Below, piece after piece: positions 21,102 through 31,600 of a stretch of 64,000 nt of DNA (positions are counted from its first letter, which is position 1; the number at the start of each line of letters is the position of its first letter). Made by a program: the position numbers and the translations under genes. The notes below the pieces were generated by a model. It saw only the letters and a program-made list of their open reading frames with translations. It was not told the DNA's origin and made no database searches. The stretch is taken from assembly GCA_905221605.1 (NCBI GenBank), contig CAJNDS010001113.1, positions 768,501-832,500 of the forward strand, written 5' to 3'. This DNA is from Symbiodinium natans. Its lineage: Eukaryota; Sar; Dinophyceae; Suessiales; Symbiodiniaceae.

Positions 21102-21647
21102 CGAGCCAAGCCACGGTTCATCGCGAAAGAGGGTTAGGGCTTTCCAAGCGACCGAAATCTTGTTGTGACATGACGGGGGACGTTGAGTCTGTCTGACTAC
21201 CTAAACCGTAAACCCTAAACCCTAAATCCTACACCCTAAACCCTAAACCCTCCACCCTAAACTACCCTTGACCCCGAGGCACTCAAAGCCCAGTCTCCAG
21301 GCCTAAAGCCCATCAACCCCATCCCTAAACCCTAAACCCTAAACCCTAAACCCTAAACCCCACAGAAATCGACGTCGGCCTCTTTGAGCGAGATGAGAGG
21401 GAGCCAGAAGCGACTCCTGGAGCATCGCGGGGAACATCCCTCACAAGGACCACAGGGTTTAGGGTTTAGGGTTTAGGGGGGTTTATTCAATTTAGCCACA
21501 TAGGTTTCTGTGGCCTTTGCATTACAAGAAAGACTGTGTATGAGAAGAACGACTACATAACAAACCTAAGGCTTCAAGAGGGGTTGAACATGAGGAAAGC
21601 AGAGGAGCAGGCGAGGCAGTGCCGTACCGCATCGGTAAGGTTGGGGT

Positions 21648-21752
21648 TGGTTGTCAAAATTATGATCCCTTTTGGGGTACCCTAGCCTAAAATTAGGTGC
21701 CGTATCATAATAGGGATCCAAGAAGGGACCATAATTTTCACAACCACCTACA
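21648..21752. mobile_element. Inverted-repeat element, GGTTGTCAAAAT family
   Basis: Second copy of the 19331-19442 family: GGTTGTCAAAATTATGATCC with CTTTTGGGG at the left, AGGGACCATAATTTTCACAACC at the right. A minus-type GTAAGG on the plus strand lies just before it at 21635. Confidence 0.85.
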
Positions 21753-23546
21753 TGGGGTTCAGGGCTCAGGGTTTTGGGGTTTGGGGTTGTGCGCTTTCTT
21801 TCGACTGAGTCCAGGTTTCGTTATGAGTTCGAGGGAAGGGCTGCGGGCTGCACGGCGTGGTCGGCAGAGTTTGGTCTGCAGTCGCACAGCCCCACTTCTG
21901 GCTGCTAGCAGAGATCGCACCATGGTGCGCATAAGCTGTAAGGCGTCCCTGAGAGGGCCCTCAGAAGGGCCTCTATTGCTTAGCCAACACAGGCTAAACA
22001 CTAAACCCTTGTAGACCTTATGAACCCCTGAACCCTATGAACCCGAAACCCTAAACCCCAAACCCTAAATCCTGAACATTCAGGGCCCCGGCCCTGTCAG
22101 CAAGCTCGTTCTTGCCAGCGCCAACTTGTGGTAGATGGCCAAGAGGCGCTGGCAGAACGCAAAGCCGAGGTAGAGCCGAACCCTAAACCCTAAACCTAAA
22201 CCCTAAACCCACTCTACCGACTCTACCTATCAGGTCCATATTCCTGGGATCAACTGCAAGGAAGCAAGCTCACACAGCATCCAAAGCCCACACTTTGACT
22301 TTGACTTGGGATCAGGCCATCAAGGGCACGGCGTGCGGTGCTTTCACCCAGCACGGAATGTTGTCGTCCTCTTTGTTCTTCCTTCGAGGCTGGCGACCCT
22401 TTGTGCCATGGCTATGGTCCGAGCGGGGGGGGGGGGGGGGGGAAAGACATCGTATATAGCACCAACCCATGAGCAGCTACACGGTACGGTACGTCCTCTA
22501 CAGGGATGGCATGACCCAAGCCAGAAGCAATGTCAGGGGATGTAAAGGTACTTGTTCCCTACTAAGAGCCAGTAGGTTTGGGTCATCGTGGCCCTCTTAC
22601 GCAAGCTAGCCAACACGTTGCAACATGTTCTGTCAGGGTGCAACCAGGACCTCGACAGGCATTTCGGAGTTTTTTCCGTTTTGGGGTAGCAGTTTTGGAG
22701 AAGAACAAGAGAATCATGCTCACAGAAGCTCAAGTTTGTCCATGGGATGTTGAGGCTTCGCGCAGTCACTGTCTCAAAGAAACCCTACACCCCGAGCCCT
22801 TCAGCACAAGGCTACAAGGGAACACGCCTTAGAGTGCACATAGGGGGATTCTTACTTGGGGCTAAGGGTTCTTCAATATCCCTCCTGATTCAAGGTCCGG
22901 ATTGAGAAGTTGCCTTCTTTGTTTGATAGTTTCCAAAAAGGTCTTACCCAGAAACCGAAAGCGTCCACAGCACACACGCCAAACCCAGTTGGACCCTAAA
23001 CCCTATAAACCCTAAACCCTAGACGGCTTTCACTTCGCGGATCCCGCCCCAGGGAGGTTTGGGCATCTAAGAGTTCAGGGTTTAGGGTTTAGGGTTTTGG
23101 GGATTCTGCACTAGGGCGCTTGAGGGCTTCGCGTGCCTCACGGTCACCTTCCGCTTGCTCGCCATGCCGAGAAACAGCCGACGATCATCCTCAAAAGCAG
23201 AGCATTGCCATCAACAGGCCCTGCTGAGCAAGACCTGCTGCCCCCCCTCCTCTTCCCCCCTGTGATGTGGTCTTCAAGCCCCCACCTTTTGAAAAAGTCA
23301 GCCTTCCCAGAGTGGCAGGTTCCGTTCATCTTTATAGTGCAAGAGGCTCGTAGATGAGAGGTTACGTGTAGCGTGGCGCGGCGCTTCTGCAACGTTGCCG
23401 AGCAGTCCTTCTTCTTCACGTAAGCGCCCAAGTAGGTGGCCAGAAGAAGCTGCTTCTCTTCCTCCGCCGCAGAGCAATCTGTCCATACCCCAAGGCTGCC
23501 ATGCACGGATATAGCAACACTATGATATAGATTGCTATAGGAACAC

Positions 23547-23640
23547 CTACTATACTCCCCTTAGAACCTTAGTAAAACAAATATTTTCAATATCCTCTTG
23601 GGTTTTATATGAACAAAAAATAATTCCCAAGGGTGATACA
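23547..23640. mobile_element. Inverted-repeat element, CTATACTCCCC family
   Basis: TACTATACTCCCCTTAGAACC and a degenerate TTCCCAAGGGTGATACAG end. Copies: 35632-35723 (with telomeric loop) and 42506-42597. Confidence 0.6.
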
Positions 23641-24077
23641 GCCTAAAGGCCCAAGCATGTACTTGACTTTATGTACACGGACGCCTTAGGGTACCTGGGT
23701 TCTGGGCAGAGGCGCAACTTCCCTTTGCAGCGCGCAAGGCGTGGAGTGCGACTGCTTGGGGTAATATAGGGGCCTTACTCACGAGAAAAGGATTTTCGGG
23801 GTCTTTATAGTATATTCATATACGGACCATAAGGAATATTGTTAGTGCTTCTTCTGACTCCAAAAGCAACTCCAGGGTTCGTGGCAAGAGGGGATGGCTT
23901 CACTGCAGGGCACGTCCTTGCACAGAAACGAAACCCAGGCTTAGGGTTTGGGGGGTTTAGGGTTTAGGGTTTAGGGTTTAGGGTTTAGGGTTGTTCACCC
24001 ACAAGCGTCCCACCACTTGCAAACAGGCGGGGTTTGGGACCTTAAGCCCTAAACCCTAAACCCTAAACCCTAAACCT

Positions 24078-24153
24078 CTGCAAGCTATGTAGATCCAGGA
24101 TGTGGTTGTGATCAATGTCTTGAAGCTTGAAGTGGATCCTCAACCACAAGCCT
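24078..24153 (-). other. Unique island with an EF-hand-like open frame
   Basis: Minus-strand frame after an element-derived TAG reads LWLRIHFKLQDIDHNHILDL. DxDxN..D resembles an EF-hand calcium loop, but the usual Gly and terminal Glu are missing. Could be a degenerate EF-hand exon or chance. Confidence 0.22.
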
Positions 24154-24246
24154 ACCCAAAGGCTCCAATGTAGCTCCTTTTTGGGCGAATTATAGGGATT
24201 TCTAGTCTACTACCCCAAAAAAGGTACTACATAGGAGTCTTGGGCA
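24154..24246. mobile_element. Inverted-repeat element, GGCTCCAATGTAG family
   Basis: CCCAAAGGCTCCAATGTAGC at the left, GGTACTACATAGGAGTCTTGGG at the right. Copies: 49283-49366 (GCTAC duplication) and 61941-62033. Confidence 0.75.
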
Positions 24247-24278
24247 GAGCCTCAACCCTAGGCCCAAAGCCTTGGGAT

Positions 24279-24373
24279 GTTCCTCCTTATACTCAGAGTC
24301 CGTAATAGGGATTAGAGTCCTCACCCGTACTAGAATCCCCATGAACGACTGTTGGTATATGGGGGGAACATCC
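24279..24373. mobile_element. Inverted-repeat element, GGGATGTTCC family
   Basis: GGGATGTTCCTCCTTATACT at the left mirrors TGGTATATGGGGGGAACATCCC at the right. A close copy is at 43268-43376; halves are at 8376-8440 and 58093-58141. Confidence 0.8.
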
Positions 24374-24999
24374 CTAAACCCTAAACCCTAAACCCCAAAC
24401 CCTAAACCCTAAACCCTGAACCTCAGCCCAAAGCTCTGAAAGCCCTCTCGCCGCCTTCGTCATCCCTTGGACGACCGCATCAGCCCTCGCCTCGGGAATC
24501 GATGCCTGGCATGGAAAGCGATCTTACTATCCTGAACTTGGAACCCTGTTAAAAATCGTAACTGTAGCTGGTTAATCGAATTTTCAAGTGCCCAAACCTT
24601 TAAAAAACTATTTCCAAGTATCCCTGAGCTGAGTCTTCTGTTTGCCTAAGAACCCCCCGCCAAACACAAAAACGAATTATCCCTATGTTGCAATTATAAG
24701 GATGAGTACTTTTTCTTGTTTGGGAGGGGGGGAGGGGGGGGGGGGGCGCCGTGGGGGTAGATACTTCAAAAATGAGATTCCTTCTGCTTCTACAGCTAGA
24801 CAAGATACTTTACTATGATGTATTGTACTGAGAGGAAATTTGAGTATAGCATATACTAAGACAGAGAAGTTTCAATAATTACACGTAAACAGGATATGAC
24901 ACACTAGGAAACATAATACAGTAAGGGACTATGTAGGGGAACCGTCAAAGATCTCACGCGAAGCCATCTTGTCAGTTTGAAAACTCTCTGCCAAGTCAG

Positions 25000-25756
25000 C
25001 CTAAACCCTAAACCCTAAACCCTAAACCCTAAACCCTAAACCCTAAACCCTAAACCCTAAACCCTAAACCCTGAACCCCACACCCTAATGAGATCCCGAG
25101 GCCCTATAACTTTTATACCCCGATGCCCTTGAATCCGCCAGCTCCTTTGGCTCCCAGGTCGGTAAAGCATGACGACGACAGAAACCCCCTAAAAACTTAA
25201 GTTTAAGGGTTAGGGTTTGGGGTTTAAGTTTAAGGTTTAGTGTTTGGGGTTTAGGGCTTTAGGGCTTTAGGTTTTTAAGGTTTTGGGTTTTTGTGGCTGT
25301 AGGGTTTTTAGGATCGAGGCTGTGGGGTTCCACGCTCAGCCCGACCAGTCGAAATCACAAAAGTCCGATCATGGATCTGACAGTGAGATGTTGCCACTAC
25401 TCTGCACTCTAAAGACTCTAAGGGTTTAGGGTTTTTTACTTCTGAAGCATGGCGCGCGTGTTGTTTGGGTACCCTAGATGTCAGGGGCCACTAAACCCTA
25501 AACACCCCGCGTGCTTGTCGCACACCGATGCTCAAACCCTAAACCCTAAACCCTAAACCCTAAACCCTAAACCCTAAACCCTAAACCCTAAACCCTAAAC
25601 CCCCAAGAGCAGCAGGCCTGGCCAGCAAATGGCTTCAAGTCGACTCGCGCCCTGTATGCCTGGCGATGGAGTCATGAAGTTTTTGGGCTCGGAGGTGCAG
25701 TGAGGCCGCAAGTGTGTTTAGGGTTTAGGGTTTAGGGTTTAGGGTTTCGGGTTTAG
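25000..25756. other. Telomeric arrays and unassigned islands
   Basis: Arrays at 24993-25080 and 25535-25600 (CCCTAAA) and 25718-25760 (TTTAGGG), with islands open on both strands (for example 25310-25430). No family recognised. Confidence 0.45.
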
Positions 25757-26149
25757 GGTTCTTGCCCAAGATTCGGTGAAAACAGTGGCCGCCTGGGCAG
25801 GATAAAGAAACGCCTAAGCAAAAGCCGCCAGCTGCAGCTTGCCGCCGACACACTGCACAAACGACAGCGACGAAGATGGGGCCGCGCCCACTCGAGGACT
25901 CGCAACTCGTATCTAGACGTTCTCTCTAATTACAACTTCAACCCACCACTCGATCCCTTGACCCAAATCCGCACCAAGCCGAAAACCATTCAACCAACAA
26001 GCCTAACTCCTCGGCTCAAGCCTTATTCAAACCCCAAAAGCTCAGCCCTAGACACTACACAAGGCCGGCTGTTGAAACCCGCCAAGAACGGAAAGGACGC
26101 TTCAAAGTCCAATACAGGGAAAGATCAAACATCCCAACGGCCTATCTGA
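25757..26149 (+). CDS. Unassigned 131-codon open frame, basic
   Basis: Open from a stop at 25754-25756 to TGA ending 26149, with no ATG. The N-terminal half is very basic (RIKKRLSKSRQLQLAADTLH, KRQRRRWGRAHSRTRN); the C-terminal half is Lys/Pro/Ser/Thr-rich and comes from C-rich, telomere-free DNA. I do not recognise it. It could be an exon, a fossil, or compositional; its length makes it one of the better candidates in the middle of the window. Confidence 0.3.
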   Translation, partial: GSCPRFGENSGRLGRIKKRLSKSRQLQLAADTLHKRQRRRWGRAHSRTRNSYLDVLSNYNFNPPLDPLTQIRTKPKTIQPTSLTPRLKPYSNPKSSALDTTQGRLLKPAKNGKDASKSNTGKDQTSQRPI

Positions 26150-27280
26150 CGTACCCCAAGAGGCCCTAAACCGTACTGAACTTGGAACCCTAGCAAAAAC
26201 TAATTTGCATGCTAATTAGGAATCATAGAAGCCAAAAATCAAATTTGTTTCCAAGCACCCCCCCCCACCCCAAGTAAACCCAACAGCCCCTACAAGGCCA
26301 ACATGGCTAATAAGCCCTAAACCCCCCCCCCCCCCCCCAGAATCAAATTATTTCCAAGTACCCCTAAGTAAACCCAAAAGCCCCCATCAACCCTCTGAGC
26401 CCCTGTAAGCCCCGTAAACCCTGCAAAGAACCACGTTCTTAAAACCCCTACATGCTAATATGGACCTTGGGCACCTGAGAACCTTAAACCCTAAACCCTA
26501 AACCCTAAACTTTGCCCTAAACCCTAAACCCTAAACCCTAAACCCCAAACCCTAAATCCTAAACCCTGCGGCGGCGCCTCGGTGATCAAGTCGTTGATCC
26601 TCTCGGTGAGTTCGCCCAAGCTGGGATTCTTCCGGAGCTGCCGGCCTTCCAGGGCTGAGGGTTTACTGGTTTGTTTGGGGGTTTAGGGTTTAGGGTTTAG
26701 GGTTTGGGGTTTGGGGTTTGGGGTTTGGGGTTTGGGGTTTGGGGTTTGGGGTTTGGGGTTTGGGGTTCCCTTGATGGTTTAGACCCCTCTGTCCAAAAAG
26801 AATGCCCAAATAGCCCTCAAGCTTCATGTTGAACTTTAAGGAGGTGCTGAAGACAGCATAGTCATGAGCATGCGATCGGACACTGCAAGTCACAAGGAAG
26901 AACAAGCTAACGTGCCTTTCCCGAGATTGAAGATCATGCGGGCTTTAGGGCTATGCAGGGTGGGGTTTAGGGCTTAGGGTTTTGGGGTTGGGGTTTAGGG
27001 TTTAGGGTTCAGGGTTTAGGGTTTGGGGTTGTTGATTGTGAGTTCTGATGCTCACAGGAGTTGCCCCAAGACCCGAAGCCCCCTCTACCTAGATCAACCT
27101 TGAAAGCCGACAACTCCATATTCCTACACTCCTACACTCCTAAACTCAAAAGCCACCAGACAGAAGAACCCGAGAATATATGCTCTTGTGAAGGTCGTTG
27201 ACCTGTGGCGCATAGTCAAGCAAGGACGTCATGGTGTCGGTCGCTGAACCTAAACCCTAAACCCCAAACCCTAACTGGAG
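26150..27280. other. Telomeric arrays, C runs and dispersed repeat copies
   Basis: Contains ATTTCCAAG(C/T)(A/G)CCCC tracts (26250-26370) related to 24533-24625, two C runs, telomeric arrays (26485-26565, 26675-26765 with a TTTGGGG block, 26960-27030). An island at 26573-26656 reads RQLRKNPSLGELTERINDLI on the minus strand between AAG|G and CAG|G. Confidence 0.4.
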
Positions 27281-28452
27281 CATGCGCTCCTGGCACCACG
27301 CGCTTTCTGTGCGAAGGGAGTCCAGCTGCAGCGCAGTGGGCGCGATGGAAAGCACGGGAGCAAGGAGCACGGCAAAGTAGATTTCCGCGAAACGTGCTGG
27401 ATCAATGCTTCCAGGGCGTATGCTTATGCAGGTCGGCAGCTGCTACATGTCGCAAGTCCAGGTGGCGGTAAACCTCCCTGAATATTCCAATCGAAACCTC
27501 GGCGTGACGATGCAAATCTGGCTGACAGAGATCAGCCTCCGGAATTTGTTTTATGCGTCAACATGCGACCAGACAAAAGGCCCTCGGAAGAGAGCGCCTC
27601 CCCAACCGTTCCACCAGGCATCGGAGGATAAATCTCCGCTTTCAAAGGTCCTCCACCAGGCCTGGCTGGTCCACATTCAGCGGGATGACCCGTGGCGTCA
27701 TCTGAATCTGAAGCGCTCCAAGGGAGTCTTGTACTTGTCCTCTGCGACTGTACGGAGGTCCTCCAGCAATGGAAGCAACTCCTGCCGGTCTTGCTGCATC
27801 AACACAAGTCTCCGACGGCAGCGTCGGGCAGCCTCCAAGCTAAAGACGTTGCAGGTTTGTTGATGCAGCATGATGCAGCATGACCGGCTGTGAGCGCCAA
27901 TCACAGAGAAGCCCTTCACAACCCCTTCCATTGCAGGCGGCGATGAGGTCCTCTCGGTCCGCCAGTGGGACCAGCACCTGACGTATCGGGGACTGCTTGG
28001 CTTCAGAGGAGGAAAAAACCTGGCCCGCACCAAAGGAAGCGACCTCGACGCGGATGCGTGGATCATGTCGATTCGATGCATCCACGATTCCATCACCCCG
28101 ATGGCACTGTTCGCACAAAGCAGTGGCCCGCCGTAAGCTCCTTCGTTTCGAAAGCATCCTCCTCCCTGTAGGGAATGGCCGGTCCAGTTTGGGAGCCTCT
28201 GCGCTCGCCCTTAGCCTTAAGGCATGGCCGTCTAGCGGCTTGCTGGTCTGCGAGCTTGCATTGCGCTTCAACTCCTCCACGCGCAGTTTGCAATCACCGT
28301 CCAAGCGGCAGCCATGGCATGAGAAGCCGTATCGAATAGGCAGGGCACGCAAAAGCCAGGATGTGGCGGCCTGTGACGGACAAGTTCCTGCAGTCAAACG
28401 AGGTCCTTGGGTTCTTCGACTGAAGCCCCTGCTGACCTCGTCCAATGGGGTC

Positions 28453-28527
28453 TGTCGCGGAGGAGTACTTGACCTCAAACAACTGTCTGACAACAAGTAC
28501 TCTGCCGCGACAGACCCCACTGGTCCG
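28453..28527. mobile_element. 75-base hairpin element
   Basis: GGGGTCTGTCGCGGAGGAGT and its complement near the right end form long arms around a short loop. Ends are CCAATGGGG / CCCCACTGG. Possibly the smallest inverted-repeat element in the window. Confidence 0.6.
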
Positions 28528-28565
28528 CATCTGCTCAACCATTTTGCCTTCATAGCAGCTGCCCA

Positions 28566-28673
28566 GAGGGTCCATTTGTAGTACCATCATGGAATTGGGT
28601 ACCCAAAACCTTATTTAGTATGGTTTTTAGGTACCTAAGTCCATAATAGTAATACAAATGGACCCTCTGGGCT
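28566..28673. mobile_element. Inverted-repeat element, CAGAGGGTCCATTTGTA
   Basis: CAGAGGGTCCATTTGTAGTA at the left, TAATACAAATGGACCCTCTG at the right, with a second inner repeat GGTACC..GGTACC. Only copy in the window. Confidence 0.8.
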
Positions 28674-29149
28674 GGGGAGCATTCTGATTGGAGCCATCCC
28701 TGCTTCGCACAGCCAGGCTGCGTCTCTCGTCTGGCTCCTTGGGGGCCTGCAAGGGTCTCAGCGCGTGCTCCCGTGCCGCTACTACGGGGAGATCTCCTCG
28801 ATGTCGTCTCCCAACACCCTGTGGGTCCGTGCTCTTCAAACAATTGCAGCTCGACAAAAGCATAAGCAAGGCCTGCTTCAAATACCTTCAAACAGCCAGC
28901 TGCGAAGCTTGGTTTGTTTGCGCTTTCGTCCCAGCAGGCTCAACAACAATCTAATCAAAATCCTGACAAAATGGCTGCGGACAGCTCGGCTTGTTTCATA
29001 CACAGGGTATCTGAAACATAGAAGTACGGTGCAGCGTCAAAATCATGGCTGCAGGTACAAAGCCAACCCTCAATCCCTCAGAACCCATGTCCATACATAG
29101 TATATACTTGGGCCTATTTCGTAGCCTTAGGGCCCAAGCATATATTATC

Positions 29150-29252
29150 TTAGTTGCTGAGTTCATAAGCCCGCAAAAAGTGTACACCTTCAGTTCTATG
29201 GGTGATTATAGTATCCCAAAAAGTGTAAAGTGTGCTCACTCAGCTACTAAGT
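29150..29252. mobile_element. Inverted-repeat element, TTAGTTGCTGA family
   Basis: TTAGTTGCTGAGTTCATAAGC at the left pairs imperfectly with TGTGCTCACTCAGCTACTAA at the right; AAAAAGTGTA..CCCAAAAAGTGTAAAG occurs twice. Copy at 49690-49793. Confidence 0.75.
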
Positions 29253-29930
29253 ATTAAGACCCTAGACACTAAACCCTAAACCCTAAACCCTAAACCCCAA
29301 ACCCTAAAGCCTGAACCCTAAACCCTACTATATGGGTGCATGAATCCTTTGAAGAATCAGCATGCTGCTCCGGGGGGCCACCTGAAGCAGCCCCAGCTTC
29401 GGTGGAGGTCTCATCTCCTGCCAATCGGTGCGTCGAAGGTTTAGGGTTTAGGGTTTAGGGTTTAGGGTTGAGGGTTTAGTGGCCCTCGACCCTACATTCA
29501 TAATTCTTATGTTCTGATTACTACGAGTGTTTCCAGTAGTCGTGGTCGTCGTCGGTCGTGGCATTTTACTTGTTTCTGCGCCATTCTGGTGAATCCCACA
29601 AGGAAATCCTAATGCAGGGGTTCCACACAATCGGTATGATTTGAATTTGCAAGTTGCAAACCCCGAAGTGCAGGTACTAGTCGTATACCAGGAATGCAAG
29701 GGTAAGCTACAAGTACTAGGATCAACAACCCTAAACCCTACACCCTACAACCTACACCCTAAACCCTAAACCCTAAACCCTAAACCCTAAACCCAAACTT
29801 CACCAGTCCGCAACTTCACAGCCTGTGTAGAGTTTTTGCAGCTTGGGATTCCCAGAGAGCGCAATGGCGCAATACCCATTGACTAGTGAAGATACCCTTG
29901 CTCATGGAATGGACACTTACTTGAAGGTTC

Positions 29931-30037
29931 ATGGGTGCTTGTAACCACAATGATAAATCTACTTGTAGCCTACTTTGGGGACTTCGGGGGCTTATAAGTG
30001 CAGATCAATGGGGTAATAAGTACCCACGAACCTGCAA
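29931..30037. mobile_element. Inverted-repeat element, GTTCATGGGTACTTATAACC family
   Basis: TTGAAGGTTCATGGGTGCTT at the left, ATAAGTACCCACGAACCTGCAA at the right. On the plus strand AAG|GTTCATGGG could serve as donor, and a GTACAG follows the element at about 30056. Confidence 0.75.
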
Positions 30038-30439
30038 ATATATGTGATTGTACAGTTCAACGACTGTGTCAAGCTTCAAGTCATGTCTTCGTTCAGGGTC
30101 ATTGGGGCTAGGTTCTTTAGGGATTAGGGTAGGACAATTAAGGAAGCTGCGCAGGAGTAACTCAGGAGTAACGAACGTGTGTCAAGGCAAACAAGAGCGT
30201 TGCGACATGCGTTTCAGTACCGAAGCTCTGACATGGTGCTGTGCTGTCGTACTTCACCGCAGGAAGGAAGGTAGCATCAGAACTACTGTCACGAAGTCAA
30301 TTCATAAGACCTTGTTGTTCTTCTTCTATAAGCTTGGAGATGTACTGAAAAACGCCCTACAGAATACTTATGTTTAACGCATGGGTGTGCCTCCCTTGCC
30401 GGGTTTTCGAAGTTCATAAGGGGTTTAGGACGAAACCAG

Positions 30440-30710
30440 ATTTATATATTATTTTATATATACATACATATATATATATAGATATATGTGTATGTATATG
30501 TATATGTATGTGTATATGTATATGTATATGTATACGTATATGTATATGTAGGAATATATATATATATATATATATATATATGGATATGTGTGTGTATACA
30601 TACATGACTTATGTGTATATATATATATATATGTATGTGTTATAAGCACATTTTTGTACACATACCTATACATACATATATAGATATATGTTGTATATAT
30701 AGAGACGCTT
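30440..30710. repeat. TA/TATG microsatellite block
   Basis: About 250 bases of (TATG)n, (TA)n and (TGTATA)n. The Tyr/Ile/Cys-rich frames across it are artefacts. Confidence 0.97.
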
Positions 30711-31249
30711 GGCCAATGTGTGACCTTTTCTTCACCTTTTCTTCCTTCGCCCTGCCGACCACTTCTGTGCCCGTTTGCTACCGGCGCGCCGTCCGGTTCC
30801 TGGCGTTGGCCAGCTTAGGGCAATTTCGGGTTTTCAAGGGTTTAGGGCTCAAGGGTTTGGCGCTTGGCGTTTAGGGTTTAGGATTTTGGGCTTTGGATTG
30901 ATCATTGACTCACGAGTATTATGGTGTCGGGGAAGTAGAAGAGACGGCAACTCAGATGCGGCAGGGACCATGCGATCAGGATTGTTCGGCATCTTTATTT
31001 AACTGGGCCACAGGAAAACGTGATGGAACACGCAACCACTCTTCCTCTATTCCCCCTTGTTGACCTGAGACGAGCCTAAACCAAATCTTGAGGGAATGGA
31101 CACACCCTGAACCCTAAACCCTAAACCCTAAACCCTAATCCTAAACCCTAAACCCTAAACCCTAAATCCTGAGGCCCTAAACGCACAAATCATCAGCTCC
31201 TAAGCTCGAAGCCCTGTCATATACAGACTCAGTTGTCCGGTAAACCTGG

Positions 31250-31350
31250 GGGGAAATTAAAGGCTAACCTTTGGGATTATATGCAGATTATAAGGGGCAT
31301 TAGATTACCCCAAAAAGGATAAAGGTTACCTACTCTACTCCTAGACAAAT
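31250..31350. mobile_element. Inverted-repeat element, GGCTAACCTTTGGGATTATA family
   Basis: AAAGGCTAACCTTTGGGATTA at the left pairs with CCCCAAAAAGGATAAAGGTTAC at the right; the same halves occur at 5880-6030 and in 3835-3998. Confidence 0.65.
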
Positions 31351-31484
31351 TAAAGTAGAATGAGCATTTAGGGAAGTCGGTTGTTTTGACTGGTGAAGGG
31401 GACATGTTGGCATGATTTAGGCCCCAATATACGCCATCCCACAAGCTCCACCTAAACTTTCCTTAGAACCTTGATGAACACACG

Positions 31485-31600
31485 ATGCTTAAACCCTAAA
31501 CCCTAAACCCTAAACCCTAGACCCTAAACCCTAAACCCTAAACCTTAAACCCTAAACCCTAAACCCTAAACCCTAAACCCTAAACCCTAAACCCCAAACC
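31485..31600 (-). repeat. Interstitial telomeric array (CCCTAAA), about 15 units
   Basis: Near-perfect array with a few CTAGACC/CTTAAAC variants. Confidence 0.95.

Larger units (their letters stand above)
20400..23950. other. Repeat mosaic with unassigned unique islands
   Basis: Three inverted-repeat elements (20961-21101, 21648-21752, 23547-23640), telomeric tracts, a G19 run at 22424-22442 and unique islands. The plus strand is open over 21503-21637 (YEKNDYITNLRLQEGLNMRK) up to a GTAAGG, and over 23133-23357. Minus-strand frames overlap at 22533-22770 and 23144-23506. Coding strand and identity cannot be settled by eye. Confidence 0.35.
27281..29270. other. Two-kilobase telomere-free block with long frames on both strands
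   Basis: The longest stretch lacking telomeric repeats outside 39.8-41.5 kb. Long frames exist on both strands: minus 27840-28553 and 27698-28096, plus 27405-27863, 27997-28581 and 28765-29100. Two perfect hairpins (28453-28527, 28566-28673) interrupt it. A 10-base direct duplication at 27861-27880 shifts the minus frame; with one copy removed the two minus frames join. GC content and frame length suggest real but decayed or intron-bearing coding sequence; no domain recognised. Confidence 0.4.

Noticed and set aside
21759-22014. Mitochondrial presequence-like frame (MVRSLLAARSGAVRLQTKLC) on the minus strand
   Set aside because: The opposite strand is equally open and no mature-protein exon follows; not enough to call.
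27181-27245. Actin-related exon (HKSIYSRVLLSGGF on the minus strand)
   Set aside because: Only a short resemblance to the LYxNIVLSGG motif; neighbouring islands show no actin signatures, and the plus strand is also open.
27840-28553. 237-codon minus-strand frame as an intact gene
   Set aside because: Overlapping plus-strand frame of 194 codons, a hairpin element within, and no recognisable domain; kept only as part of an unassigned block.
30414-30673. Tyr/Ile/Cys-rich proteins over the TA microsatellite
   Set aside because: Pure translation of (TATG)n and (TA)n repeats on both strands.
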